A stretch of 64,000 bases of DNA from an uncultured Collinsella sp. (GTDB lineage Bacteria; Actinomycetota; Coriobacteriia; Coriobacteriales; Coriobacteriaceae), in contig CAUBPS010000013.1 in NCBI GenBank assembly GCA_958437935.1, positions 5,079 to 69,078 of the forward strand, given 5' to 3'. This document shows, piece by piece, positions 48,499 through 58,309 of this stretch. The notes under the pieces were generated by a model. It made no database searches, was not told the DNA's origin, and worked only from the letters and a program-made list of their open reading frames with translations. Positions within the stretch are counted from its first letter, which is position 1, and each line of letters opens with the position of its first letter. Made by a program: the position numbers and the translations under genes.

Positions 48499-49524
48499 CT
48501 ACAGGACAGCCGCCAACGCGTCGATGTCCTCCTGCGTCGTGGCCCAGCTGGTGCAAAAGCGCACCACCGTATGGGTCTCGTCGTACTTTTCCCAGTACTC
48601 GATCGAGGCATGCTCGCGAATGCGGGCCATATCCTCGTTGGGCAGAATCACAAACTGCTGGTTTGTGGGCGTCTCCAAAAAGAACTGGTAGCCGCGCTCG
48701 TGCAGCACTCGACGAAGCGCCTGAGCCGTCTCGATCGCCTGGCGACCAATCTCAAAATACAAGCCGTCGGTAAAGAGCGCCTCAAACTGCACGCCCGTCA
48801 GGCGGCCCTTGGCCAGCAGCGCGCCATGCTGCTTAATGCGCGGAATGGGATGTGCCGGAGCGTGCATGCCGCAGAACACCACGGCCTCGCCGCACAGAGC
48901 ACCGCACTTGGTGCCGCCGATGTAGAACACGTCGCACAGCTGCGCCAGCTCGGGCAGGGTAATGTCGCACTCGTCGGCCGCCAGCGCGTAGGCCAGGCGG
49001 GCGCCATCCACAAACAGCGGAATCTGGCGCTTCTGGCACACCGCATGGATTGCCGCGAGCTCGGCCTTTGAGTACAGCGTGCCGTACTCGGTCGACAGGC
49101 TCACGTACACGGCGCCCGGAAACACCATGTGCTCGCAGCTCTCGTTTTCGTAGAACACCTGGATATAGTTTTCGAGATCCTCGGCGCGCATCTTGCCCTC
49201 GTAGCCAGGAATGGTGAGCACCTTGTGGCCGCCAAACTCGATGGCGCCCGCCTCGTGACAGGCAACGTGGCCGGTCTCGGCGGCAACCACGCCCTCGTAC
49301 GGCGCGAGCAGCATGTCAATCACCGTCGCGTTGGTCTGCGTGCCGCCCACCAGCAAAAATACGTCGGCATCGGGAGCCTGACAGGCCTCGCGGATAAGCT
49401 GCTTGGCGCGCTCGGTATGCGCATCGGTACCATAGCCGGGCTGCGGCTCCATATTGGTGTCGACGAGCGCCTGCAGCACCGCCGGATGTGCGCCGTGGGA
49501 ATAGTCGTTGTTGAACGCGAGCAT
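48499..49524 (-). CDS. Low-specificity L-threonine aldolase / beta-eliminating lyase
   Basis: PLP enzyme splitting L-threonine to glycine and acetaldehyde. 341 residues beginning MLAFNNDYSHGAHPAVLQAL with the typical N-terminal Asp-Tyr substrate region. PLP contacts include GGTQTN near residue 60, AETGHVACHEAGA near 82, and DGARLAYAL near 172. The Schiff-base lysine is in YIGGTKCGALCGEA near 203. GAGAGGATTGCC precedes the ATG. It lies between GNAT and PAP2 genes with no clear functional link. Confidence 0.92.
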   Translation of the reverse strand: MLAFNNDYSHGAHPAVLQALVDTNMEPQPGYGTDAHTERAKQLIREACQAPDADVFLLVGGTQTNATVIDMLLAPYEGVVAAETGHVACHEAGAIEFGGHKVLTIPGYEGKMRAEDLENYIQVFYENESCEHMVFPGAVYVSLSTEYGTLYSKAELAAIHAVCQKRQIPLFVDGARLAYALAADECDITLPELAQLCDVFYIGGTKCGALCGEAVVFCGMHAPAHPIPRIKQHGALLAKGRLTGVQFEALFTDGLYFEIGRQAIETAQALRRVLHERGYQFFLETPTNQQFVILPNEDMARIREHASIEYWEKYDETHTVVRFCTSWATTQEDIDALAAVL

Positions 49525-49569
49525 GGCAATCCTCTCTTACCAGATATCGACCAGATGATTCAAACGGGG

Positions 49570-50433
49570 CTATTGTACGCCGTTGGGATAGGCGATGCGC
49601 GCGGCAAGGCACTCAAGCGCCAGCACCAGGGCAAAGCCGCAGCTCACGTCAGTCAAAAAGTGTGCACCGATCACGATACGGCCAAAGGCGACGAGCGCCG
49701 CGACGAGCGACGCCGCCCAAAAGACCACGCGGCGACGCGAAGGCTTTTCCGTAAAGGCCGCCGCGGGAAGCCCGGCGAGCATAAGGCCGATCGCCGCGTG
49801 CGCGGTGTGCCCGCTCGCGAACGACTTAAAGCCGTCCTTGATCACGCCGGCGGCGATATAGCTCCACTTATCGGGATTGCCGATTACCCACCACGGCTGA
49901 AAATTGAGCCCCGGCGTGACCTCGATCACGCGCATGCGCGGGCGCGACCACAGCGGCTTGACAACCACGTTGAGGATGATGGCCTGAGCGACCCACACGG
50001 CAAGCACCATCAGCGCCCAGCGTGTGAGCTCGTCGGAGTCGGTATCGCGCGTGAGGCGATAGGCGATGAGGTTGGCCGCGATGACCAATGCAAACGTCAG
50101 AACCAGCTGAAACGCAATAAGCTTGCCGCCGACGCGCAGCGATCCGATAATCTCGTAGCCGACCAGGCCTACGTTGATCAGAACGCCCAGCGCAGCGAGC
50201 CACTTGCTCGCCTTGGAATCGGGACGTGCCGAGCGCACGAGCATAATGCCCGCGACGCTCGCCGTCAGCTCGAACGGCAGCTCGCCGGCCGCCTCGACAA
50301 AGCGGCCAAACAGGCTAGACGAGTTGAACAGCGCACTCGAGATTTGGTAATCGAAAAAAGACCCGACGAGCAGACAAAAGGCCAAGATGACCGCGATAGC
50401 AGCGGCATCTTTCTTATAGATGTACCCGAACAT
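49570..50433 (-). CDS. PAP2-family membrane phosphatase
   Basis: 287 residues, about seven helices. The three phosphatase motifs are KPLWSRPRMR near residue 160, FASGHTAHAA near 205 (catalytic His) and GRIVIGAHFLTDV near 250 (nucleophile His). Such enzymes dephosphorylate lipid phosphates such as undecaprenyl pyrophosphate or phosphatidylglycerol phosphate. The unusual length between start and first motif (four helices) distinguishes it from short PgpB types. GAAAGGAAAGC precedes the ATG. Substrate unknown. Confidence 0.9.
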   Translation of the reverse strand: MFGYIYKKDAAAIAVILAFCLLVGSFFDYQISSALFNSSSLFGRFVEAAGELPFELTASVAGIMLVRSARPDSKASKWLAALGVLINVGLVGYEIIGSLRVGGKLIAFQLVLTFALVIAANLIAYRLTRDTDSDELTRWALMVLAVWVAQAIILNVVVKPLWSRPRMRVIEVTPGLNFQPWWVIGNPDKWSYIAAGVIKDGFKSFASGHTAHAAIGLMLAGLPAAAFTEKPSRRRVVFWAASLVAALVAFGRIVIGAHFLTDVSCGFALVLALECLAARIAYPNGVQ

Positions 50434-50489
50434 GCTTTCCTTTCGATGGAACCAGATTGCCCAAATGGAGCGTTTACGGCGTCGACCCG

Positions 50490-53400
50490 TTAATCATCGT
50501 CGGACGCGCCCAGCTGCTGCAGCAGCATGAGTGCGGCTGCCACCGGGCCGGTGCCGTCGTTGGCGTCGAGACCGCGACCCAGGCCGCTGCCCGCGCCAGC
50601 GCCCGCCTTGTAGGGCACCGACAGTTTGCGGCTCTTAGGAAAGTTCACCGCACCGTACCGGGTCTTAAACTCAAAGGCCACCTTCTTGGGCACGTCGACA
50701 CCCAGGAAGGTAATGCGCCCGCCGCTGAGCGTGACGCTCTCGAGCCCCAGACGCTCGCCACGAATGCGGATACGCGCGCGGTTGAACAGGTTGAGCCCCG
50801 CCAACGGCAGCTCGCCGTGCGCGGCCTCGGTCTCCTCCTGCACCTCATCGATACTCTCCAGGTCCTCTGCCGCCGCGAGCTTACGGTACACGAGCACGCG
50901 CTGGTCCACCGCCGGCATGTACTCCTCGGACAAGAAGTAGTCGGCCGGCAGGTTGATGCCCACGCTCGCCGCCTCCACGCCGGCATCGTCATCGCCGCGC
51001 GCCTCGGCCACGGCCTGTCCCAACATCTGCGTAAACAGATCAAAGCCCACGCTCGACAGGTTACCGTGCTGTTCGGCGCCCATAAGCGAGCCGGCGCCGC
51101 GAATCTCCAGGTCGCGCATGGCGATGCGCATGCCGCTGCCCAGGTCCTGGAACTCGGAAAGCGCGGTCAGGCGCGCCGTGGCCTCCTCGGTCAGCGGCAG
51201 CTCGCCGGGGAACATAAAGTACGCGTATGCCTGCGTGGCCGAGCGGCCAACGCGGCCCTTGAGCTGGTAAAGCTGCGCCAGGCCCAGGCGCTGCGAATCC
51301 TCGATGATGAGCGTGTTGGCCGTCGCGTTGTCGATGCCGCTCTCCACGATGGTCGTGGCGATGAGCACGTCGATCTTCTTGGTCGCGAACTCGATCATCA
51401 CGTCCTCGACCTCGCGCGGGCTCATCTTGCCGTGCGCCACGCCCACGCGCGCCTCGGGCGCGGCCTCGTGCACGCGCGCCACGGCGTCGTCGATGGTCTT
51501 GACGCGGTTGGACACGTAGTACACCTGACCGCCGCGGCCCACTTCCAGGCGAATCGCCGCGCTCACCACGTCGGGGTCGTACTCCCCCACGTGCACGATC
51601 ACGGGACGGCGCCCGGTCGGCGGCGTGGTGATCAGGCTCATGTCGCGCACGCCGCTCGTGGCCATCTGCATGGTTCGTGGGATGGGCGTTGCCGAAAGCG
51701 TGAGCACGTCAATCTGCTCGCGCAGGTTTTTGAGCTGCTCCTTGTGCTGCACGCCAAAGCGCTGCTCCTCGTCGATGATCACCAGGCCCAGGTTCTTGGG
51801 GTTCACATCGGCCGAAAGCAGGCGATGCGTGCCGATGAGCACGTCAATCGTGCCCTCGGCAAATGCCTTGAGCGCGCGCCTTTGCTGCGCCGGCGTGCGG
51901 AAGCGGCTGAGCACCTCGACCTCAAGACCAAACGGGGCAAAGCGCTCAAAGAACGTCTCGTAGTGTTGCTGGGCCAGAATGGTCGTGGGGCAGAGCACCA
52001 TGACCTGACGACCGGAGTCCACGCACTTAAACGCCGCGCGCAGGGCGACCTCGGTCTTGCCAAAGCCCACGTCGCCGCACAGCAGGCGGTCCATGGGCTT
52101 GGGTGCCTCCATATCGGCCTTAATGTCGGCGATAGCCTCCAGCTGGTCGCGCGTCTCGTCGTAGGGAAAGCTCTGCTCCATCTCGATCTGCTCGGGCGTA
52201 TCGGGCGGGCAGGCGATGCCGGTGATCGACGAGCGACGCGTATAGAGGTCGACCAGGTCAAACGCCAGCTTTTTGGCATTCTTGCGCGCCTTGTTGGTGG
52301 CGCGCGTCCAGTCGGCGGTGTTGAGCCTGGTCAGACGCGGCTTGTCGCCGTCGGGACCGACATAGCGCGTAATGCGGTCGACCTGCTCGAGCGGCACGTA
52401 GAGCTTGTCGCCGTCGGCGTATTCCAGCAAAAAGTAGTCGCGTTCCTTGCCGCCCACTTCCTGGCGCGCGATCTCGCTAAAGAGCGCGATACCGTGGGTG
52501 GCGTGCACCACGTAGTCGCCCGGCTTAAACGGGAAGGTGATCTGCGTGATGTCCACCTTGCGGCGGCTGCGCGCGCGGTTGGCGTCCATGCGCGCGTTGA
52601 GGTCGGCGATTGAGAACACGGCCAGGTTGGCGTCGGGTATCACCACGCCCTGCGGCAGGGCGGCGTCCACAAAAGTCACGCGTCCACGCGAGATGGTGGG
52701 CACGGCGGCACCGGCGGCAGCCTGGGCGGCGCCGGCCTCCAGAGAGCGGGCGTTGAGCGCGTCGGCCTTGCGTTCGCGAATTGCAGCATGAGCATCCTGA
52801 CGGGCAGCACGGTCGGCAGAATCGGCTGCTGCCACGCGCACGCGATCGCCGATAGCGCCGGCATTTTCGGGCGCCGCGGTCAGCGATTCTTCAAAGGTAA
52901 TGCCCTCGTCGCCAAAGGTGAGCTCCATCGACTCGCGCGCACCGCGGTCGGGGATGGCAAACACGCAGGCATAGCGCTTGCCCACGACCTCCTGGATGCG
53001 CGTCATAAAACGGTTGTCCGAGCCTGCGATGGCAGGCTGCTCAATCTTGAGTTCGGCCGTCACCGCACCGCCGGCACGGATGAGGCTCACATAGTTCAGG
53101 CGTTGCTGGGAGCCAAAGTCGAGTTGCTGGGCACGCACGTACAGGCCGTCCAGACGGTCGACCCCCGCCTCGCCGGCACGTGCCTCGATATCCTCGTAGG
53201 CGCGCAGGCAATCGTCGAACAGCGAGCGCGGCTCGGACAGCACCACGAGCGCCTTGCCGCTCACATGCGACAGCGGGCTCACGGTCTGGCCGTACATCAC
53301 CGGCAAAAAGCGGTCGAGCTCGGGCGTGACGATGCGTGCATCCACCATCTCGAGCAGCGCCGCCAGCTTACTGTCGTCCTGGCTGGCGCGGTAGAGCGCC

Positions 53401-54122
53401 ACATGCATGTTGTGAACGGCCTCGTCGGTGAGCGCGAGCTCGCGACAGGGGAAGATTTCGATGCTGTCCTCGTTGCCGATGGTCTGGCCCGTAGAGCTCA
53501 CCATGCGGCGGATGCGATCGATCTCGTCGCCGAAGAACTCAATACGCACGGGCGCTTTTTCCTGCGCGGGGAACACCTCGACGGTGTCGCCGTGCACGCG
53601 GAACAGACCAGGCGCGTCGGCGGCGCCGGCATTGGTGTAACCCATGCCCACCAGACGCTGCGGCACCTCGTCAAAGGGAATCTCCTCGCCCACCGCAAAA
53701 GTAGTGGACTCCCAGTAGCGACTCTCGACCGGCGGCACGCAGCGCAGCAGTGCGCGGGCCGAGGCGACCATGATGCAGTTGTCCCCGCGTACGATGCGTC
53801 CCAGGGCCTCGCAGCGCTGCGCCACCACGGCGTCGTCGGGCGCCTGCTCGCGCCAGGGGTAGTCCTTGCGCTCGGGAAAACGGCACACATGCGCCAGGCC
53901 CACGTAGGCGGCAAGGCTACGAGCGGCGCGATCGGCCGCATCCTCGCCGCTCACGATATAGACCGTGGGACGCGGACGACGCGCAAACTGCGCGGCCGCC
54001 ATAAGCGTGCGGCCCGACTGCGACACGGCCAGCGTCACGTCCTCGCCGGCATCGAGCCCGGCCTCGACGGTCTGCAGTGCCTCGGCAGTGTAGAGCTGCG
54101 CGGCTATACGGTGAATGAGCAT
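50490..54122 (-). CDS. mfd: Transcription-repair coupling factor
   Basis: 1210 residues. It displaces stalled RNA polymerase and recruits UvrA. UvrB-like N-terminal module to about 350, RNA-polymerase interaction (CarD-like) domain near 545-600 (FKPGDYVVHATHGIALFSEI), and helicase module with motif I LLCGDVGFGKTEVALRAAF near 690, DEEQRFG near 790, TLSATPIPRT near 815, and GRVGRS near 970. C-terminal TRCF domain begins near 1070. Start at 54122 (MLIHRIAAQL) with GGAGG upstream. Two inserts look long: Ala-rich residues near 440-490 and the Gly/Ala tail. Upstream nth has its own terminator. Confidence 0.96.
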   Translation of the reverse strand: MLIHRIAAQLYTAEALQTVEAGLDAGEDVTLAVSQSGRTLMAAAQFARRPRPTVYIVSGEDAADRAARSLAAYVGLAHVCRFPERKDYPWREQAPDDAVVAQRCEALGRIVRGDNCIMVASARALLRCVPPVESRYWESTTFAVGEEIPFDEVPQRLVGMGYTNAGAADAPGLFRVHGDTVEVFPAQEKAPVRIEFFGDEIDRIRRMVSSTGQTIGNEDSIEIFPCRELALTDEAVHNMHVALYRASQDDSKLAALLEMVDARIVTPELDRFLPVMYGQTVSPLSHVSGKALVVLSEPRSLFDDCLRAYEDIEARAGEAGVDRLDGLYVRAQQLDFGSQQRLNYVSLIRAGGAVTAELKIEQPAIAGSDNRFMTRIQEVVGKRYACVFAIPDRGARESMELTFGDEGITFEESLTAAPENAGAIGDRVRVAAADSADRAARQDAHAAIRERKADALNARSLEAGAAQAAAGAAVPTISRGRVTFVDAALPQGVVIPDANLAVFSIADLNARMDANRARSRRKVDITQITFPFKPGDYVVHATHGIALFSEIARQEVGGKERDYFLLEYADGDKLYVPLEQVDRITRYVGPDGDKPRLTRLNTADWTRATNKARKNAKKLAFDLVDLYTRRSSITGIACPPDTPEQIEMEQSFPYDETRDQLEAIADIKADMEAPKPMDRLLCGDVGFGKTEVALRAAFKCVDSGRQVMVLCPTTILAQQHYETFFERFAPFGLEVEVLSRFRTPAQQRRALKAFAEGTIDVLIGTHRLLSADVNPKNLGLVIIDEEQRFGVQHKEQLKNLREQIDVLTLSATPIPRTMQMATSGVRDMSLITTPPTGRRPVIVHVGEYDPDVVSAAIRLEVGRGGQVYYVSNRVKTIDDAVARVHEAAPEARVGVAHGKMSPREVEDVMIEFATKKIDVLIATTIVESGIDNATANTLIIEDSQRLGLAQLYQLKGRVGRSATQAYAYFMFPGELPLTEEATARLTALSEFQDLGSGMRIAMRDLEIRGAGSLMGAEQHGNLSSVGFDLFTQMLGQAVAEARGDDDAGVEAASVGINLPADYFLSEEYMPAVDQRVLVYRKLAAAEDLESIDEVQEETEAAHGELPLAGLNLFNRARIRIRGERLGLESVTLSGGRITFLGVDVPKKVAFEFKTRYGAVNFPKSRKLSVPYKAGAGAGSGLGRGLDANDGTGPVAAALMLLQQLGASDDD

Positions 54123-54147
54123 GCTGTTCCTCCGGCATTGCAACGCC

Positions 54148-54176
54148 AAAAGCCCGCCGGGGCAAGCTCGGCGGGT
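54148..54176 (-). terminator. Terminator of nth
   Basis: GCCCGCCG at 54152-54159 pairs with CGGCGGGT at 54169-54176 (GC-rich stem), and TTTT follows on the minus strand. It lies between the nth stop and the mfd start. Confidence 0.75.
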
Positions 54177-54243
54177 CGTTCGTCAAAAATCATTGCTTGT
54201 CATGGTAGCGCATGGGGCGCGCACGCCGATGCACGCCACGGCG

Positions 54244-54909
54244 CTACCCCAAAACGCGCACGCTGGGGCACAAATCCGCCAGCGGGCACTCGTCGCACTT
54301 GGGTTTGCGGGCGTCGCAGATCTCGCGGCCAAAGGTGATCCACTGGTGATTGACCGACTCCCAATACTCGTGCGGCAAAATCTTGAGCAGATCCTGCTCG
54401 GTCTTGAGCGGCTCTTTGGCGTGCGTCTTGGGACTCAGCATCAGGCGGTGCGCGATGCGGTTGACGTGCGTATCGACCGCGATGCCCTCAACAATGCCAA
54501 ATCCCACGTTGAGCACGATGTTCGCCGTCTTGCGTCCCACGCCCGGCAGCTTCACGAGTTCCTTCATGTCGGCCGGCACCTCGCCGCCGTAGTCGGCAAC
54601 GATCATCTGCGCGGCCTCCACGGCATGCTTGGCCTTACTCTTATAAAAGCCGAGTGACTTAATGGTGTCCGCCACGTCGGCCACGCTCGCCCCGGCCATG
54701 GCCTCGGGCGTGGGCCACTGGGCAAACAGCTTTGGCGTCACCTTGTTGACCTGTGCGTCGGTCGTCTGCGCCGAGAGCAGTACCGCGATGAGCAGCCTAA
54801 AGGGATTCTCGTGGTCCAAGAAGCACTCGACCGGGCCATAGCGACGGTTAAGGCGCTCGCACACCTCGATGGCGCGTTCGCGTTTGGCGGCATTGGTCTC
54901 GCGTGGCAT
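54244..54909 (-). CDS. nth: Endonuclease III
   Basis: Base-excision repair glycosylase/AP lyase for oxidised pyrimidines. 221 residues. Helix-hairpin-helix LPGVGRKTANIVL near 112-124 contains the catalytic Lys, and VDTHVNRIAHRL near 138 holds the catalytic Asp. The 4Fe-4S cysteines follow the C-x6-C-x2-C-x5-C pattern in CDARKPKCDECPLADLC at the C terminus. GAGGAG precedes the ATG at 54909. Downstream of the ABC exporter on the same strand. Confidence 0.97.
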   Translation of the reverse strand: MPRETNAAKRERAIEVCERLNRRYGPVECFLDHENPFRLLIAVLLSAQTTDAQVNKVTPKLFAQWPTPEAMAGASVADVADTIKSLGFYKSKAKHAVEAAQMIVADYGGEVPADMKELVKLPGVGRKTANIVLNVGFGIVEGIAVDTHVNRIAHRLMLSPKTHAKEPLKTEQDLLKILPHEYWESVNHQWITFGREICDARKPKCDECPLADLCPSVRVLG

Positions 54910-54972
54910 AACGACTCCTCGGCTCGGCAGAAACATAACTTCACGGAAACGATTGTCCCACGTACGGGGGCC

Positions 54973-56775
54973 TTAAGCCTCCAAAAATGCGCCGGTCTGA
55001 CGGCCCCACAGGCTTGCGTACTCGCCGCCCGCCTCGACAAGCTGCGCATGCGTACCGTCCTCGACAATCTCGCCGTCCGCCAGCACAACGATGCGGTCGA
55101 GCGCCGCCACGGTGGACAGGCGATGCGCCACCACAATGGAGGTGCGCCCGCGCATCAGGTTCTCGAGCGCCTCCTGCACCAGCGCCTCGGACTCACTGTC
55201 CAGGGCAGACGTCGCCTCGTCGAGCACCAGAATCGGCGCGTCGGTGAGGATGGCGCGGGCAATGGCCACGCGCTGGCGCTGGCCGCCCGAGAGTTTAACG
55301 CCGCGCTCGCCCACCATGGTGTCAAAGCCATGGGGCAAGCGATCGATAAACTCAGTCGCGTTGGCCAGGCGCGCGGCCTCGCGAATCTGCTCGTCGGTGG
55401 CGTCGGGACGGCCGTAGGCGATATTCTCGCGAATGGAGCGGTGGAACAGCAGCGCCTCCTGCGGCACGTAGGCAACCTGGCGGCGCAGGCTCTGCTGCGT
55501 GCAGCGCGAGACGTCCTGGCCGTCCACGAGCACGCGGCCGCCCTGCACGTCGTCCAGGCGCAGCAACAGCTTGGTGAGCGTCGTCTTGCCCGAGCCCGAT
55601 TTGCCCACCAGGCCCACGCGCTGGCCCGCCGTCACATGGAGCGTCAGGTCGTTGAACACGCTCTCGCCCGCCGCGGCGTCACGGTACGCAAAACTCAGGT
55701 GTTCAAAATCAATCGCACCCTCGCGCACCTTGAGCTCGGGAGCATTCGCGTCGTCTGCCACCAGACGCGGCTCGTCCAGCACGCGCGTCATCTCTGCCGC
55801 ATCGCCCAGCGCGCGGTTGATGCGCTGCATCATGGAGCTCACGTAGTTCAGACGCATAGTGAGGTTGTACGTATAGGTAAAGATCATGACGAGCGAGCCG
55901 GCCGAAATGCCAAACCACGCGTTGCCGCCCGCGACGAACACACTCACCACGGCCATGGTAATGACGATAAGGCCCGAAGTCGTAAAGTTGCGCTGCATCA
56001 TGGCGTGCATCGAGACCGTCTCGGCGTCGCGCGCGGCACGGTCGGCGGTGTCGAACAAATCGCGCTCAAAGTCCTCGCGCCCGCAGGTTTTGACGGCCAA
56101 GATGTTGGTCACCGCGTCGGACAGCACGCCCGACAGCTTGTTTTGTGCGGCGGACGTCGCGGCCGACAGCGGCATGATGCGCTTGTACATGAGCCAAACA
56201 AACGCGATGTAGACGACCATGATGCCCACCAGGATCACGGTAAACGTGGGCACCACCGGGGCGAATGCTGCCACCGTGCAGATGACCGACGTGATAGTGG
56301 GGATGAGCGAATACACCGTCACGTCCACCAGGCCCGTGTAGCCGCTCATAAAACGGCTCGTCTGGCTCACAAGCGATCCGCCAAAACGGCTGGTATGGAA
56401 GGTCATGGATTGGTTGGAGAGCGTATCGAAGCACAGGCGCGCCAGGTGGTAGTTGCCTGCGATCTCGAGCTTGTAGACGGTGTAGTCCTGTAACTTGGAG
56501 AGGATCTGACCCACCAGGTTAACGAGTACGAGTGCCAGGATATAGGGGCCGAAGACCTCAAACACCTGGTCACCCGCCACGGGACCGGCTTGAACGCGGT
56601 CGACAATGAGGGCCATCACATAGGTATTGGCAAACGTCAGCAAAAAGATGTAGCCCGCCGACGAAAACACCGAGAGAAAGACAATCAGCGGCTGTGTGCG
56701 CGTGACGTCCCAAAAACGCTGCAGCGTGCGGCGCACGGTGGAGCGCCTGAGCGGACTGGTGCTTCTCTGAGACAT
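54973..56775 (-). CDS. ABC transporter, fused permease and ATPase (exporter type)
   Basis: 600 residues. A type-1 exporter membrane domain spans about 20-310 with six helices. The ATPase contains Walker A GLVGKSGSGKTTLTKLL near 385, signature LSGGQRQRVAIARA near 490, Walker B ILVLDEATSALDSE near 510, and H-loop AHRLST near 545. A homodimer or heterodimer is possible, but no partner gene is adjacent. Substrate could be a lipid, peptide or drug. AAAGGAAG precedes the ATG at 56775. An intact catalytic Glu follows Walker B. Confidence 0.93.
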   Translation of the reverse strand: MSQRSTSPLRRSTVRRTLQRFWDVTRTQPLIVFLSVFSSAGYIFLLTFANTYVMALIVDRVQAGPVAGDQVFEVFGPYILALVLVNLVGQILSKLQDYTVYKLEIAGNYHLARLCFDTLSNQSMTFHTSRFGGSLVSQTSRFMSGYTGLVDVTVYSLIPTITSVICTVAAFAPVVPTFTVILVGIMVVYIAFVWLMYKRIMPLSAATSAAQNKLSGVLSDAVTNILAVKTCGREDFERDLFDTADRAARDAETVSMHAMMQRNFTTSGLIVITMAVVSVFVAGGNAWFGISAGSLVMIFTYTYNLTMRLNYVSSMMQRINRALGDAAEMTRVLDEPRLVADDANAPELKVREGAIDFEHLSFAYRDAAAGESVFNDLTLHVTAGQRVGLVGKSGSGKTTLTKLLLRLDDVQGGRVLVDGQDVSRCTQQSLRRQVAYVPQEALLFHRSIRENIAYGRPDATDEQIREAARLANATEFIDRLPHGFDTMVGERGVKLSGGQRQRVAIARAILTDAPILVLDEATSALDSESEALVQEALENLMRGRTSIVVAHRLSTVAALDRIVVLADGEIVEDGTHAQLVEAGGEYASLWGRQTGAFLEA

Positions 56776-56902
56776 GGGCTTCCTTTCGCATCTGATAGGG
56801 CGAAACGCCATTGTTGCACATTGAAGCGCACTTCAGGCAAGCGCGATGCGAAAAGCGGTGGGGCACCCGCGTTTACGCCGGCGCCCCACCGTCTTGTTGC
56901 AA

Positions 56903-58258
56903 TTAGCCCTCGTCTTCTTGGTCTGTGGGAAGGCCCGCGGGAGTGAGTCCCAAGATCTCATCGGCTTGGTCGGCATCTTCCAGCGCGTCGATGTCCTTGA
57001 GCTTGCGCTCCATGACGTTGGTGCGCGTGGTGATGATGCCCTCAACCGTTTTGCCCGCGGTCTCGATCTGCTGCTGGGCGCGGCGCAGCGCCGCCTGATA
57101 GCGCGGCAGCTCGGCCTTGACGGCGGAGAGCACGCGCAGTACGTCGTCGGTACGTTTTTGCAGCCTAAACGTCTGGTAGCTCATCTGCAGGCTGTTGAGA
57201 ATGGCGGCCATGGTGCTGGGACCGGCTACGTTGACGTGATAGTCGCGGCCCAGGATCTCGATAAGCCCGGGGCGACTGACGATCTCGGCGTACAGCCCCT
57301 CAAATGGCACGAACATGATGCCAAAGTTGGTCGTTGCCGGCACACTCAGGTACTTTTCGCAGATGTCCTTGGCCTCGCGTTTCACCATCATATCGAGCGT
57401 CTTGCGCGCGGCGGCCACGGCATCGGCGTCGCCCGACTCCTGCGCGTCGAGCAGGTGCTCGTACGCATCGCCCGGGAACTTGGAGTCGATCGGCAGTAGC
57501 ACGGGGTCGCCCTCGTCCACCGGCAGTTTGACGGCAAATTCCACGCGTTCCGAAGCACCGGGCTTGGTGGCGATGTTTTCCAGATACTGGTCGGGCGTGA
57601 GGATGTCCGCCAAGATCGCGCCCAGCTGGACCTCGCCCAAAATGCCACGCGCCTTCACGTTGCCCAGCACGCGCTTAAGGTCGCCCACGCCGGTGGCGAT
57701 GGACTGCATGTCGCCCAGGCCCTTGTACACGGCCTCGAGCTGGTCGCTCACCTGCTTAAACGATGCTGACAGTCGGTCGTTGAGCGTGCGAGAGAGCTTC
57801 TCGTCCACTGTCGCACGCATTTGATCGAGCTGCACGTTGTTGTCCTTGCGGATGGCGCCCAGCTGAGCATCGACCGTCTCGCGCACCTTGTCCAGGCGAT
57901 GCTCGATGCCCTCGCGATTGGCGCCGAGCTGTTGGACCGTCTCGCGGCGCAGGTCATCCATCCGGTCACCAGCTTGCGAGAACTCGCGTGCGATGGTCAG
58001 GTAACGTTGCTGCTCCACGGCCGCATCGGTCGTCTGCTGCTGCGCGATGGCATTGGCCGTGCGGCGGGTTTCGGCCAGCGCGACGTTCAGGGCATCGAGC
58101 GCTTTGTTAGCCTGCTCGAGTGCTGCCAGCGTTTCCGCGCTACTGTCGCCACGCTCCCGCAACTCGGCACGCAGGCTCTTGAGTTGGAGGGCGCAAGCCA
58201 CAGCAACCCCCACCGCCACCAAGGCGATCACAACAAGCACAATATCAATAGCAGACAT
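56903..58258 (-). CDS. rmuC: DNA recombination protein RmuC homologue
   Basis: 451 residues. N-terminal membrane helix at about 4-25 (IVLVVIALVAVGVAVACALQ), a long coiled coil at about 30-190 (many Gln and heptads), and a nuclease-like RmuC domain at about 215-400 with RGILGEVQLGAILADIL, LPIDSKFPGDAYEHL and FVPFEGLYAEI. In Escherichia coli it limits inversions at short inverted repeats, which is of interest given the palindromes in this genome. GGCGGAG precedes the ATG at 58258. Confidence 0.93.
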   Translation of the reverse strand: MSAIDIVLVVIALVAVGVAVACALQLKSLRAELRERGDSSAETLAALEQANKALDALNVALAETRRTANAIAQQQTTDAAVEQQRYLTIAREFSQAGDRMDDLRRETVQQLGANREGIEHRLDKVRETVDAQLGAIRKDNNVQLDQMRATVDEKLSRTLNDRLSASFKQVSDQLEAVYKGLGDMQSIATGVGDLKRVLGNVKARGILGEVQLGAILADILTPDQYLENIATKPGASERVEFAVKLPVDEGDPVLLPIDSKFPGDAYEHLLDAQESGDADAVAAARKTLDMMVKREAKDICEKYLSVPATTNFGIMFVPFEGLYAEIVSRPGLIEILGRDYHVNVAGPSTMAAILNSLQMSYQTFRLQKRTDDVLRVLSAVKAELPRYQAALRRAQQQIETAGKTVEGIITTRTNVMERKLKDIDALEDADQADEILGLTPAGLPTDQEDEG

Positions 58259-58309
58259 AAACTCCGCCCAACAAACCCAATCGAGCACCAATCAAAACCG
58301 CGATCAATC

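Noticed and set aside
50457..52613. 718-codon open frame opposite mfd
   Set aside because: His/Ala/Arg/Gly-rich composition typical of antisense frames; no family features, and mfd is complete.
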